Positions 27,490 to 37,104 of a stretch of DNA of 64,000 nucleotides are shown here, piece by piece. The notes under the pieces are model-generated. The model searched no databases. It saw only the letters and a list, made by a program, of their open reading frames with translations, and was not told where the DNA came from. Source of the DNA: Pseudonocardia sp. CNS-004 (GTDB taxonomy: Bacteria > Actinomycetota > Actinomycetes > Mycobacteriales > Pseudonocardiaceae); the NCBI GenBank assembly GCA_001942185.1, contig MKJV01000145.1, positions 114,221 to 178,220 on the forward strand, in the 5' to 3' direction. How positions within the stretch are numbered: the first letter of the stretch is position 1; every line of letters begins with the position of its first letter. The position numbers were made by a program, and so were the translations under genes.

Positions 27490-28851
27490 ATGACCGCTTT
27501 CAGCCTCCAGCAGGCCATCGACCGCAGCGGCGGAAACCCGGCCAGGATGTTGCGCTCCGACCCGCGCGGCCCCTACCAGTTCCCGATCCCGCAGGTGGAG
27601 TACACGAACTGGCGTGACGAGCAGCGCGTGTGGCGCGAGTCGGCGATCCTGTTCGACCAGTCGTTCCACATGAGCGACGTGTACTTCCGCGGCTCCGACA
27701 TCAAACGCCTCTTCTCCGATGTCGGTGTGAACTCCTTCGCCGCCTTCGGAAAGAACAAGGCCAAGCAATTCGTCGCGGTGAGCCCACGCGGGCTGTTCAT
27801 CGGCGACGCGATCCTCTTCGGGCTCGACGAGGACGAGTATGCACTGGTCGGGGCGCCGGTGGCGGCGAACTGGGTGCAGTTCCACGCCGAGACCGGCGAC
27901 TACGAGGTCGAGGTGACGCGCGACGAGGCCAGCACGATCAACCCTCGCGAGCGCCTGCTGTTCCGCTACCAGATCCAGGGACCGAGCGCCCTGGAGATCG
28001 TCGAGTCCGCCTCGGGCGCGAGGCTCGACCGCATCAAGTTCTTCAACATCGGCGAGTTCGAGATCGCCGGAGTGCCGGTCCGCGCGCTCAATCACACGAT
28101 GGTCGGCACCCCCGGCCAGGAGCACACGGGACTGGAGATCTTCGGGCCGCGGGAGCACTCCGCACGCGTCAAGGACGCCCTGCTCGAGGCCGGCACGCGG
28201 TTCGGCATGCGCGAGGGCGGCGCACTGTCCTACCCCACCACGTCCAACGAGTCAGGATGGATCGCGCGGCCACTGCCGGCGATCTACACCGGTGAGGACC
28301 TGAAGGCCTATCGGGAGTACCTGCCCGGGGAGGGCTTCGAGGCGCACGCCTCTCTCGCCGGCAGCTTCGTGTCGGACTCGATCGAGGACTACTACCTCAC
28401 GCCCTACGACCTGGGTTACGGGCGCGTGGTCCGGTTCGACCACGACTTCATCGGCCGCGAGGCGCTGGAGGAGATCGCTGCCGGGCCGAGCCGCCGGAAG
28501 GTGTGGCTCGAGTGGGACGAGGACGACACCGGCCGCGTGATCACCAGCAGCCTGTTCGGGGGCGGCCGGGGAGCCAAGTACCTCGGGCTGCCGGCCGGCG
28601 GGTACTCGCTCATCCACTACGACCGGGTACTGCACGACGGTGCGGACGCCGGGCTCGCGATGGACCCGATGTTCACGGTCAACCACGGGCGCGTCGTCTC
28701 CTTGGCGACCGTCGACGCGGAGCTCGCCGAGGACGGACAGCGGCTGACGCTCGTGTGGGGGGATGAGGCGTCCATCGGCGTCAAGCCGAGGGTCGAGCAG
28801 CACCGCGAGACGGAGGTGCGCGTGACGGTGCGGACAAGCGCTGCAGGCTGA
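27490..28851 (+). CDS. THF-dependent aryl O-demethylase, LigM/DesA-like (copy 1)
   Basis: Intact 453 residues of the GcvT/aminomethyltransferase fold, close to vanillate/syringate O-demethylases LigM and DesA: PYQFPIPQVEYTNWRDEQRV, LFDQSFHMSDVYF, GVNSFAAFGKNKAKQFVAVS, GWIARPLPAIYTGEDLKAYR, VRFDHDFIGREALE and a C-terminal LVWGDEASIGVKPRVEQHRE. It should move a methyl group from an aromatic methoxyl to THF. It differs from the copy at 38758 in having DQSFHM rather than DQTHHM, and resembles the copy at 42296 (about 70 percent by eye). GAAGGGG precedes ATG 27490. Confidence 0.82.
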   Translation: MTAFSLQQAIDRSGGNPARMLRSDPRGPYQFPIPQVEYTNWRDEQRVWRESAILFDQSFHMSDVYFRGSDIKRLFSDVGVNSFAAFGKNKAKQFVAVSPRGLFIGDAILFGLDEDEYALVGAPVAANWVQFHAETGDYEVEVTRDEASTINPRERLLFRYQIQGPSALEIVESASGARLDRIKFFNIGEFEIAGVPVRALNHTMVGTPGQEHTGLEIFGPREHSARVKDALLEAGTRFGMREGGALSYPTTSNESGWIARPLPAIYTGEDLKAYREYLPGEGFEAHASLAGSFVSDSIEDYYLTPYDLGYGRVVRFDHDFIGREALEEIAAGPSRRKVWLEWDEDDTGRVITSSLFGGGRGAKYLGLPAGGYSLIHYDRVLHDGADAGLAMDPMFTVNHGRVVSLATVDAELAEDGQRLTLVWGDEASIGVKPRVEQHRETEVRVTVRTSAAG

Positions 28852-28994
28852 CCTGGGGTGAGCCGGCAGGCGACCACGGGCCCTGTGCGCACCGGCTGTA
28901 CCCCGCTCCACCAGCGGCGACGACCGACCTCCCGGGCGCCGTGACCGGGAGCAACCCGACCCGCTGATCCATCCACATCTCAGGGAGATCGACA

Positions 28995-30101
28995 ATGACG
29001 TCCACCCCCGGCTCGGCCCGCATCGCCGACGGCTGGACCGAGCCGCCCGCGCGTGTGGCGCACCACCTGGCTGCGGTGGCAGCCATGTGGCAGGAGTTGC
29101 CGCACGTGCTGCCGAAGATCATCGCGGCACCCGAGGACTTCTTCGATGCCGCAGCTCCGATGGGCGAGATCGCCCGACGTCTCGCGGCCATCCCCGAGGT
29201 CGCCGCACCACCGCCGTCCTCCGACGGCGAGGTCGAGGTGCTCGCCGGCACCGAGTTCACCCACCGCTTCGTCGACGCTCCCGGCGACGGGGGAGACCGT
29301 GCGGTGGCACTACGTCGAGAGCGGCCCGGCCGACGGTGATCCGGTGGTCTTCCTGCACGGCGTACCGGACTCCTGGTTCCAATGGCACCTCGTGATGGCG
29401 GCCGTCTCCGATCGGCACCGCTGCATCGCGATCGACCTCAAGGGCTACGGTCAATCCGACAAGCGCACCGGCGACTACCGGCAGCAGGGCGTGGCCGAGC
29501 AGCTGAAGGCGCTTCTGGACACCATCGGCGTCGACCGCTTCAGTCTCATCACCCACGATCGCGGGACGCCGCCGGCGGATCATCTGGTCGCGACGTGGGC
29601 GACCGGGTCATCCGGTACGGCCGCGGCCAGCAACACCTGTGGCACCTGCACCCCAGCCTGCACCCACAGGAGCTGATGTTCACCGCACCGACCGCGCCGT
29701 TCGTGCTGGAGGACGCCCGCACCACCACGATCGTGGCCTACACGGCCCTGACGGCGAAGTCGGTCGACGGCGAGCTCCTCACCCGGACGGTCGCCGAGTT
29801 CTCCTATCCCGGGATCAACACGGCGGTCCCGCGCTACTTCAACTCCTCGTCCTTCCGCCAGGAATGGGTCGAGCGCCGGACGCGCCTCATTGCGGCCTGG
29901 CGTTGCCCGGTGCTGCTCCTCCAGGGCCGGGAGGACCCCGGCCAGCCGCACGAGTTCTACAGCGACCCGGACGTGCTGGCGATGTTGCCGAGAGGCAGTG
30001 GGCTGCACCTGTTCGACGCTGGTCATTTCTGGCCGTTCGAAGCGCCGGAGGAGGCGGCGGAGACCATCCGCGGCTTCCTGAGCGGCGACGTCGACGCCTG
30101 A
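28995..30101 (+). CDS. Alpha/beta hydrolase (epoxide-hydrolase-like; two frameshifts)
   Basis: A 95-residue N-terminal region (HHLAAVAAMWQELPHVLPKI) precedes a hydrolase fold: VVFLHGVPDSWFQWHLV, AIDLKGYGQSDK, LITHDRGTPPADHLV with Asp as probable nucleophile (HDRG as in epoxide hydrolases/dehalogenases), and a late acid/base part VLLLQGREDPGQPHEFY ... FDAGHFWPFEAP. Frame breaks lie near 29294 (one extra G in GGGGG) and 29598 (one missing G). It heads a run with YCII, NmrA and AraC genes. Substrate unknown, presumably a methoxy-aromatic or ester. Confidence 0.65.
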
Positions 30102-30132
30102 GCCTCAGCCCACGTCCGAGAGAAGGCATCCG

Positions 30133-30525
30133 ATGAGCAACGACACAGCCGGCAGCGTCGACGGCATGACCTGGGAGCAACTCCTGAACCGTTCCCGCGA
30201 GCTCGACCTGCACGCCGAGCAGCTGTTCCTGATCCAGTCGAAGCCGGTCGACGGCTTCGGGCCCGTCGAGGCGGCGCTGGACGAGCACCTGCCGTACCAG
30301 AAGCAACTGGAGGACAGCGGCGTGATGTTCGCGGCCGGTCCCGTGGCGTCGGCCGACGGGGCCGAGTGGAACGGCGAGGGCGTGTTCGTCTACCGCGCCG
30401 CGAGCCTCGACGAAGCCGTTCGGCTGGCGGAGGCCGACCCGATGCACTCGCGAGGGGCACGACGGTTCGAGGTCAGGGCGTGGTGCCTGAACGAGGGCAC
30501 CACCACCCGGCCCCCGATCAGCTGA
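30133..30525 (+). CDS. YCII-related (YciI-like) protein
   Basis: 130 residues: LFLIQSKPVDGFGPVEAALD, EHLPYQKQLEDSGVMFAAGP and AEWNGEGVFVYRAASLDEAV, AEADPMHSRGARRFEV fit the ferredoxin-like YCII fold with its conserved His/Asp (HLPYQKQL, DPMHSRG). Such proteins occur in aromatic and muconolactone-type pathways as small isomerases or accessory proteins. GAGAAGG ribosome site; 31 bases after the hydrolase. Confidence 0.75.
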   Translation: MSNDTAGSVDGMTWEQLLNRSRELDLHAEQLFLIQSKPVDGFGPVEAALDEHLPYQKQLEDSGVMFAAGPVASADGAEWNGEGVFVYRAASLDEAVRLAEADPMHSRGARRFEVRAWCLNEGTTTRPPIS

Positions 30526-30536
30526 GCAGAGCGACC

Positions 30537-31396
30537 ATGATCCTCGTGACCGGTGCCACGGGCACGATCGGTGCGTCCGTCGTGTCCGGGCTGATCGACG
30601 GCGGGATGGAGTTCCGGGCCACCACGCGCCGGGATGCGTTGCTGGGCTCCGAGCAGTTCCTGGTGCGCATGGATCTGGCCGATCGCGACTCGGTCGTGGC
30701 CGCGCTCGCCGGGGTGGACGTGGTGTTCCTCAACAGCAGCCAGCACCCGGAGATGGCAGCGCACCAGGCCGGGCTGATCGACGCGGCAGCCGGGACCGGC
30801 GTCCGCCACATCGTGAAGGTCTCGGCCGGCAGCGCGGCCACCGGACCGGACAAGGCGAGCTGGGTCGGCCGCGCGCACGCCGCGATCGAGGCCCGACTCC
30901 ACGCGTCCGGCCTGGGATGGACGGTCCTGCGACCGAACTACTTCATGCAGAACCTGCTCGGCCTCGCTCCGGCGATCTCCGGGGGCACGCTGCCCATGGC
31001 GCTCGACGATCATCGTCTCGCCCTGGTCGACGCACGGGACATCGCCGCTGCGGCCACAGCCGTGCTCCGTGATCCTCTTCCCCATCACGCCCGTGCCTAC
31101 GAGATGACCGGGCCCGAGTCCCTCACCCCGCCGACATCGCGGATGGCCTGTCGGCCGGTGTGGGACGGCGGGTCGCCCACGTCCGGCTCACCCTCGAGGA
31201 ACTGCGCGCCGGCGCGGCACGTGCGGGAGCACCCGAGTGGATCGGGCAGCACGTGGTGGAGCTCATGGAGCTCTATGCTCGTGATGAGTCCGTCGGCACC
31301 GTGTCGCAGGACGTGGAACGGCTGATCGGACGTGCGCCCAGCTCGCTCGCGAAGTTCGTGGCGGACCACGCATCGACATTCGGGAGAGCCGCATGA
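30537..31396 (+). CDS. NmrA/atypical SDR NAD(P)-binding protein (one frameshift)
   Basis: MILVTGATGTIGASVVSGLI is the glycine-rich motif of atypical SDRs; DVVFLNSSQHPEMAAHQAGL, HIVKVSAGSAATGP and GWTVLRPNYFMQNLL follow the NmrA-like pattern. The frame breaks near 31130; the continuation ADIADGLSAGVGRRVAHVRL, TLEELRAGAARAGAPEW ends at 31396, overlapping the AraC start (ATGA). Function unknown: redox sensing or quinone/NAD(P)H binding are usual for this family. Confidence 0.72.
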
Positions 31397-32445
31397 CCGC
31401 CTTGCTCGACGTTGCCCAGCGGCCACGCCTCGAGGACGCCGTCCTGCCGTCACTCTCCGCCTACAAGCGCTACGAGACACACGACCTCGAGGTTGCGGAG
31501 GTGGAGATCAGGCGGTTCATGGCACCGGGCCGACTGCGTACCCGCCCCGATGATCGCGGTGACGTCGACGCGCGTGCCTTCTACGCCGACACCGGCTCCG
31601 TCGGGGTCGGGCGGATGAGCTTCGGCGCGGACGTGGTCATCGACAGGCACGCCGATTCGAGGTACCTCGGGATCGCGATACCGCTGTCGGGCCACATGCG
31701 CGTCTGGGAAGGGCGCGAGGTCGTCGAGGCACGGGCCGGAGGCTCGGTCGTCGTCATCGCGCCGGAAGGTCGCTTCCTCACCGAGTGGAGCGCCGACTGC
31801 AACGCCCTCATGCTGCGCGTCACGACCTCATCGCTCGCCCGGGCGGCACGGACCTTGACAGGCGATCACGATGCGGACCGGCCACCGCGGTTCGTGCACC
31901 AGGTGTTGTCGCTGGAGCGGGGCCACGTCGTCGTCAGCGCCGCCAGACTGCTCACCGAGATCCTCGGGCGGTACGACGATGTCGACGCCGTTCCCGGCAG
32001 ATTGCTGCACCAGCTCTCCGAGCACGCGCTGAACGCGGTCCTCCTCGGACTGGAGCACGATCTCAGCGCTCCCGCCAAGCCCGCGTACCGTGCAGCTCCG
32101 AGCAAGGCGGTCCGGGCAGCGATGCGCCTGATCGAGGACGAGGCCGCGGCCGTGTTCAACGTCAGCGAGCTCGCACGCCACCTCGGTCTCACCGTGCGCG
32201 GCCTCGAACTGGGTTTCCGGCGCGCGCTCGACGAAACCCCGCACCAGTACATGCGGCGGATCCGGCTCGACCGGGCTCATCGCGAGCTCTTGGCTGCCGA
32301 CGCCACGGACGGGACGACCGTCACCGAGATCGCGACCAGATGGGGGTTCTTCCACATCGGGCGGTTCGCCGCCTCCTACAAGGGGGTCTACGGCGTCATG
32401 CCCTCCGTGAGCCTGAGGGCCTCACCCACGAAGCCCCTTCACTGA
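31393..32445 (+). CDS. AraC-family regulator (paralogue A)
   Basis: Intact 350 residues. The N-terminal AraC-binding-like domain (VEIRRFMAPGRLRTRPDD, YLGIAIPLSGHMRVWEG) is followed by two HTH motifs: FNVSELARHLGLTVRGLELG, FRRALDETPHQYMRRIRLDR and VTEIATRWGFFHIGRFAASY. It is clearly paralogous to the AraC gene at 41172, and each lies near a DQSFHM-type demethylase gene. It overlaps the NmrA gene by ATGA. Probably an activator of O-demethylation genes responding to a methoxy-aromatic acid. Confidence 0.88.
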   Translation: MTALLDVAQRPRLEDAVLPSLSAYKRYETHDLEVAEVEIRRFMAPGRLRTRPDDRGDVDARAFYADTGSVGVGRMSFGADVVIDRHADSRYLGIAIPLSGHMRVWEGREVVEARAGGSVVVIAPEGRFLTEWSADCNALMLRVTTSSLARAARTLTGDHDADRPPRFVHQVLSLERGHVVVSAARLLTEILGRYDDVDAVPGRLLHQLSEHALNAVLLGLEHDLSAPAKPAYRAAPSKAVRAAMRLIEDEAAAVFNVSELARHLGLTVRGLELGFRRALDETPHQYMRRIRLDRAHRELLAADATDGTTVTEIATRWGFFHIGRFAASYKGVYGVMPSVSLRASPTKPLH

Positions 32446-32665
32446 CTCCCGACGGGAGCTCTCATTCCGCGGATCGGTTCCGCGTACAGGTGCTCAGGAC
32501 AGCGTCAATCGGCGAGTGCCGCTACCACTTCGTGGGCGCATCGAGCCCGGGCATCCACATAATTGGCACGTACCAGGCATAGCCCGCTCTTGCCGGATCC
32601 CGGCAGGACGCCGTCCTGTGACGACTCGGCGACATTCGTTCAGCGTCGGCCACCAGGAGATGACA

Positions 32666-33811
32666 ATGTGTTGGACATGCAACGACGCATCGCCAGTTCA
32701 GGCCCCGCTCACGCGGCGGGCAGTGCTCTCCGGAATGGGCGGGCTAGCGGCCGTCACCGCTCTGTCCGCCTGTGGTGGCACGAAGACGAACGAAGGCTTC
32801 AGATCCATACAGCCCGACGACAGAGCTTTCTCCACGGGCCTGCACGTGGTCACCCTGGGAACGCAGGCCGGACCCCCGGTCGAGCTGGAAAGAGCTGGCA
32901 TCTCCACCGCGCTGATCGTCGACGGGGCGGTCTATCTCGTGGATTGCGGTAGGGGCAGCACGACACAGTACATACACGCAGGTCTCCGATTCTCCGCGTT
33001 GCGGTCGATCTTCATCACTCATCTTCACGCGGACCACATCGCCGACTACTACAACTTCATAATACTTGCAGGCTCCGCCCCGAACTTCACGGGAGACGTC
33101 TTGTCGCCGATTGACGTCTACGGCCCGGGGTCGGCGGGTGCATTGCCTGGGAAATTCGGGGGAGGCGACGTGGGAACAGTGGCCCCGAACAACCCGACGC
33201 CTGGAATGCGCGACCTCACCGAGCTGTGCAGCCAAGCATATGCGTACAGCAGCAACATCTTCATGCGGGACAGCGGCGCGCCTGATCCGCGCGACCTGGT
33301 TCGAGTGAATGACATCGGCATCCCGGGACATGTCCCGGCCTCGTACGTCAACACGAGCCCAACGATGGAGCCCTTCGTCGTGATGCGCGACGACAACGTC
33401 ATCGTTTCTGCGAGCCTGGTCCCACATGGCCCGGTGTTTCCCAGTTTCGCGTATCGTTTCGATACGAAGTACGGATCGGCAACTTTCTCGGGCGACACGA
33501 CGTACAGCGAGAACCTGATCACCCTCGCTCGTTCCACCGACGTCCTGCTCCACGAGGCGGTGAATGTCCGCGGGGCGACAAATGTGCCAGCCGAGGTTCT
33601 TTCGCACATTCTTGAGTCGCACGTCGAGGTTCAGGAGGTCGGGGCCGTCGCCGAGCGAGCGGATGCGAAACAGTTGATTCTCACGCATATCGGCGACCGC
33701 GTGACAAGTCCGCTGCCAGTTCAACAATGGGAAAGTTGGGCGGCTGTCGGATACCGCGGAACCGTCAGGGTCGCCTCAGACCTCCAGCACTTCATCGTCA
33801 ATCGCGGCTAG
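32666..33811 (+). CDS. Tat-exported lipoprotein, metallo-beta-lactamase fold
   Basis: 381 residues. The signal LTRRAVLSGMGGLAAVTALS plus AC is a twin-arginine lipoprotein signal with lipobox LSAC. The MBL core has FITHLHADHIADYYNF (HxHxDH), ATFSGDTTYSENLITLA and LTHIGDR, like RNase Z/arylsulfatase-type hydrolases. Start ATG 32666 has AGGAG 6 bases away, whereas ATG 32660 touches it. Codon use is visibly less GC-rich than in neighbouring genes (for example ATAATACTTGCA), suggesting separate acquisition. It may hydrolyse an ester, lactone or sulfate outside the cell before uptake. Confidence 0.82.
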   Translation: MCWTCNDASPVQAPLTRRAVLSGMGGLAAVTALSACGGTKTNEGFRSIQPDDRAFSTGLHVVTLGTQAGPPVELERAGISTALIVDGAVYLVDCGRGSTTQYIHAGLRFSALRSIFITHLHADHIADYYNFIILAGSAPNFTGDVLSPIDVYGPGSAGALPGKFGGGDVGTVAPNNPTPGMRDLTELCSQAYAYSSNIFMRDSGAPDPRDLVRVNDIGIPGHVPASYVNTSPTMEPFVVMRDDNVIVSASLVPHGPVFPSFAYRFDTKYGSATFSGDTTYSENLITLARSTDVLLHEAVNVRGATNVPAEVLSHILESHVEVQEVGAVAERADAKQLILTHIGDRVTSPLPVQQWESWAAVGYRGTVRVASDLQHFIVNRG

Positions 33812-33950
33812 TACTCCAGCCGTAGATCGTTATGGCCACTCGAGGGCTGCTTCTGCTCATCGAGTCCGGCCAGGCCCTTGCCGGCCTGGCGGTGGCCGTG
33901 CCATGTCCGGGACCGCCACGCCGGCAAGATCACGGCCTACGGCCGGAGCA

Positions 33951-34839
33951 TCAGGAACGGACCCGGTCCGCGGGCGCGGTCCAGCCGGTGGAGCGGATCC
34001 ACTCGGCCAGGTCCCAGGTGGTCGGCTCGATCGCCCGCACCGCTGCGAGGTCCGACGGGTATTCGGACCCCTTGGCGAACTGGCGGAACATCGCCTTGTC
34101 GAGGTCGTTGCCGAGGACGCTCAGTGGCAGGGCCTCGTAGCGTGACGGTAGCCCGGCGCGCGCGCCGAACGCGGCGGCGATCTGGGGGCCCGTCGGCTCG
34201 TCGCCGATGACCTCGATGCTCCGCCGGGCACGTCCGCGGTGTCGAGCAGGATCGCGGCGGCGACCTGGCCGATGTCCTTGATCGAGATCATCTTCAGGGC
34301 GATGTCGTCGGGCAGCGGCAGCCTCAGCACGATCGTTCCGTCCTCCAGGCTCGGCGCCATCACGGTCGCGAAGTTCTCCATGAAGGCGGTCGGGCGAACC
34401 ATCGTGGCCCTCATGCCGGAAAGCTTCAGGTATTCCTCGATCCGGTGCTTCGAGTCGTGGTGCGGCACGCCCGTTTCGCGATCCGCTCCGAAGACCGAGT
34501 TGAACACGACGTGTGGCACGCGCGCGCGGCCGCGGCATCGACGAGGGCGGTGCCCACTCGGACCTCCTCCTCGATCTCCTCGAGGCTGTTCGCCTCCGGG
34601 GTCATGAAGTAGAACGCATCGACCGCCTCCAGCGCGGCGACCAGTGACGCCGGGTCGTCGATCCGGACGGTCGACAGCTCGACGCCCCGGGCGCCCAGCG
34701 CCCGCGCCCGGTCGGACTCGGGGGTGCGGACGAGGGCCCGCACCCGCGCTCCTCGGGCCAGCAGCGCGTCGACGACCGCCCCGCCCTGCTGCCCCGTCGC
34801 ACCGAAGACCGCGATCGCGCCGTTCTCCCGCGTGACCAT
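33951..34839 (-). CDS. NmrA-family NAD(P)-binding protein (two frameshifts)
   Basis: IAVFGATGQQGGAVVDALLA, VDAFYFMTPEANSLEEIEEE, VVFNSVFGADRETGVPHHDS, MRATMVRPTAFMENFATVMA and IEVIGDEPTGPQIAAAFGAR together give a full NmrA/HSCARG-like protein, but in three frames with breaks near 34528 and 34218 (each one base). ATG 34839 has AGAGG 8 bases upstream. Three phased copies of a palindrome lie just before it, so it is very likely repressed by the upstream MarR protein. Confidence 0.7.
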
Positions 34840-34857
34840 GTTCGTCACCTCTCGTTA

Positions 34858-34917
34858 GGTCATGCCATGAACCTCGACTAGTTCATGCCGTGAACCACAC
34901 TAGTTCATGCCGTGAAC
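34858..34917. promoter_or_regulatory. Three phased copies of a 15-bp dyad (MarR operator candidate)
   Basis: GTTCATGCCGTGAAC occurs at 34881-34895 and 34903-34917, with a two-mismatch copy GGTCATGCCATGAAC at 34858-34872. The core is TTCA-N5-TGAA. Start-to-start spacing is 23 and 22 bases, about two helical turns, so all copies face the same side. The array sits between marR and nmrA, ending 19 bases before the nmrA ATG. Confidence 0.75.
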
Positions 34918-34959
34918 TTACTTCAGGCATGGGGGTGTCGAGGAGGACTGCGCGGTAGG

Positions 34960-35385
34960 TCAGGACGAGGTGGACGCCGGGACGCCGGACGCGTCCACGA
35001 TGGCGGTGGCGAGGCGTTCGAGGTCGCGCTGGTCGTCGGCGTCGAGGTTCTCCGCGATGTCGGGCAGGCGCTTGGTGGTCTCGGCGAACACCGCCTCGGC
35101 GAGCACCTTCCCCGTGGGCGTCACGGTGAGCATGATGACCCGCCGGTCCTGCTCTGAACTCGCTCGGCTGATCAGGTGGCGCCGCTCGGTGCGATCGACG
35201 AGCTGGCTCAGCGCGTTCTTGGTCATGCCGAGGGAGGCGGCGAGGTACGTCATCTGCCGCGGCTCGTCCTTGACCGCGCACAGCAGCGTGGCCTGTAAGG
35301 AAGTCAGGTCGTACTCGGCGCAGATCTGCGCGTACCTCCGCTGGATCAGGACCGAGAGCCAGAAGAGCTTGTCGCCGTAGTCCAC
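34960..35385 (-). CDS. MarR-family regulator
   Basis: Intact 141 residues: YDLTSLQATLLCAVKDEPRQ, MTYLAASLGMTKNALSQLVD, RTERRHLISRASSEQDRRVI and MLTVTPTGKVLAEAVF form the MarR winged helix with its conserved D-x-R-s wing. It is followed on the same strand by the operator array and the NmrA gene, so it probably represses that gene; no copy of the dyad is seen before marR itself. Ligand could be an aromatic compound. Confidence 0.88.
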   Translation of the reverse strand: MDYGDKLFWLSVLIQRRYAQICAEYDLTSLQATLLCAVKDEPRQMTYLAASLGMTKNALSQLVDRTERRHLISRASSEQDRRVIMLTVTPTGKVLAEAVFAETTKRLPDIAENLDADDQRDLERLATAIVDASGVPASTSS

Positions 35386-35742
35386 GCCCGCCGCCCCTCG
35401 TCCGGTGCCGAACGCCCAGTCTACTGACGCCGACCGGCTTGCCCGACCGTCCAGCTGCCAGTGAAATCCGCCTTGCCTACCTCCGAGCAGCGCGGAATGT
35501 GGATTGTCGAGGCCCTTGTCTGCGCGAGGTCAAGAACGTCTTCCAGGTGGGCAAGCGTAGGTCGCCTCGGACCAGACGGTGTCGCGAGTGATCGATTGCC
35601 TCGCCCAGGTCGCCCAGGTCGCCCGTGGCGCCGTCCGTGATGGGGCGGCCCGTGCTGCCGCCCGCGAGCCGGCCGGCGATCTGACTGGCGAAACGGCCCT
35701 GACCACGGCATCGATGTCGGTACCCCGCTGGTCACACGCAGG
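35386..35742. other. Intergenic region, no gene seen
   Basis: About 357 bases between the start of marR and the end of the MFS gene, both leftward. Frames here are short shadows. It should contain the marR promoter and the MFS terminator; I could not identify either. Confidence 0.5.
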
Positions 35743-37104
35743 TCAGGCCCCGGTGTCGGTGGGAGCGGTGGTCTTGATCCCGGTACCCGGATCGGGTGAC
35801 CCGTGCTCGGGTGCGGAGCTTCGGAGGATCAACAGAACTGCGAGTCCTGCGACGATCAGCGGTGGTGCGAAGAGCACGAACAGCGGGCCGGCCGTCCATC
35901 CGGCGTCGACGAGGAGTCCGACGAGGACTGGCGAGGCGATCGCGCCGATCCGGCCTACGGCAGACGCCCACCCCACCGCGGTCGTGCGCGCTGCGGCCGG
36001 GTACAGCGTCGGAGCAAGGGCGTACAGCCCAGCTCCGCTGGCGTTCATGGCCATGCCGAGGATGAAGGTGACGATCAGCAGTGGGACGACGTGGTCGGCC
36101 AGCAGCCCGGTGAGCGCGGACGCGATCCCGGTGGTGATCAGCGTGCCGACGGCGAGCCTGCCGCTGGATGCGCGGAGTGCGGCTCCGGCGAACAGCAGGC
36201 AGGCCACGACACCGCCGACGTTCAGCAGCAATCCGGCGTGTGCTGCCAGTGCCGGATCCGACTGCCCGATCAGCCGCGGCAACCAGCTGGCCGCGAAGTA
36301 GAAGCCGGCCATGAGGAGGAACATGGCCAGCCACAACAGGAGCGTCCGCTGCAGGATCGGACGTGAGAGCACGGCTGCGACGCGCCCTACCGGTGTGGCT
36401 TCTGTCGGCGGGAAGGCGGTCATCGTCTGCAGGTTCATCTTGCGCAGCGTGCTGTTCGTGCGACGCAGTGCCGCGGGGGTGCGTTGTAAGGCCAGGTAAT
36501 CGATGGACTCCGGGAGCAGAGCCAGAACCACGAGGAGCATGACCGCGGTGAGCGCGGCGCCGACCAGGAAGGTCCCGCGCCAGCCGATCCCGCTGATCGC
36601 CGCTGTGGCGACCAGCCCACCGAGTACTCCGCCCAGTGGGAGCCCGGTGGCGTAGACGGCGATGACCGTTCCGCGGCGACGCAGTGGTGTGAACTCGGCG
36701 ACCATCACCGGCAGGCCGGCTACCAGGCCGCCGACGCCGATCCCGGTCACCAGCCGCAGCAGGCCCAGCTGCAGGGCGTCGGCAGCGAGCGCGCCGAGCG
36801 CCATTCCGGTCGTGGCCAGCACCAGGCTGAGCACGGTGAGGGGGCGGCGACCGACCCGGTCGGCCAGGGGCGAGAGCAGCGCCGATCCCAGTGCCATGCC
36901 GACGAGTCCGGCGCTGAGGAGCAGGCCCACCACGGACCCGCTGAGGCCCCATTCCTTGGCGACCGGCGTCGCCGCGAACGCCATGACGAGGATGTCGAAT
37001 CCGTCGATGACGCTCAGCAACAGGCAGATCGCGACGACCCGAACCTGGAAGCGGCTCACCGGCGCGGCATCGATCAGCTCGCGCGCACCGGCAGCGGTGC
37101 TCAT
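35743..37104 (-). CDS. MFS transporter, aromatic acid:H+ symporter type
   Basis: Intact 453 residues, 12 hydrophobic helices. The helix-1 motif VIDGFDILVMAFAATPVAKE (DGxD) and the loop 2-3 motif GSALLSPLADRVGRRPLTVL are characteristic of the AAHS group (PcaK, VanK, BenK). LLPESIDYL and the LSRPILQRTLLLWLA half-repeat also fit. It probably imports the methoxylated aromatic acid used by the neighbouring O-demethylases. Confidence 0.85.
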   Translation of the reverse strand: MSTAAGARELIDAAPVSRFQVRVVAICLLLSVIDGFDILVMAFAATPVAKEWGLSGSVVGLLLSAGLVGMALGSALLSPLADRVGRRPLTVLSLVLATTGMALGALAADALQLGLLRLVTGIGVGGLVAGLPVMVAEFTPLRRRGTVIAVYATGLPLGGVLGGLVATAAISGIGWRGTFLVGAALTAVMLLVVLALLPESIDYLALQRTPAALRRTNSTLRKMNLQTMTAFPPTEATPVGRVAAVLSRPILQRTLLLWLAMFLLMAGFYFAASWLPRLIGQSDPALAAHAGLLLNVGGVVACLLFAGAALRASSGRLAVGTLITTGIASALTGLLADHVVPLLIVTFILGMAMNASGAGLYALAPTLYPAAARTTAVGWASAVGRIGAIASPVLVGLLVDAGWTAGPLFVLFAPPLIVAGLAVLLILRSSAPEHGSPDPGTGIKTTAPTDTGA

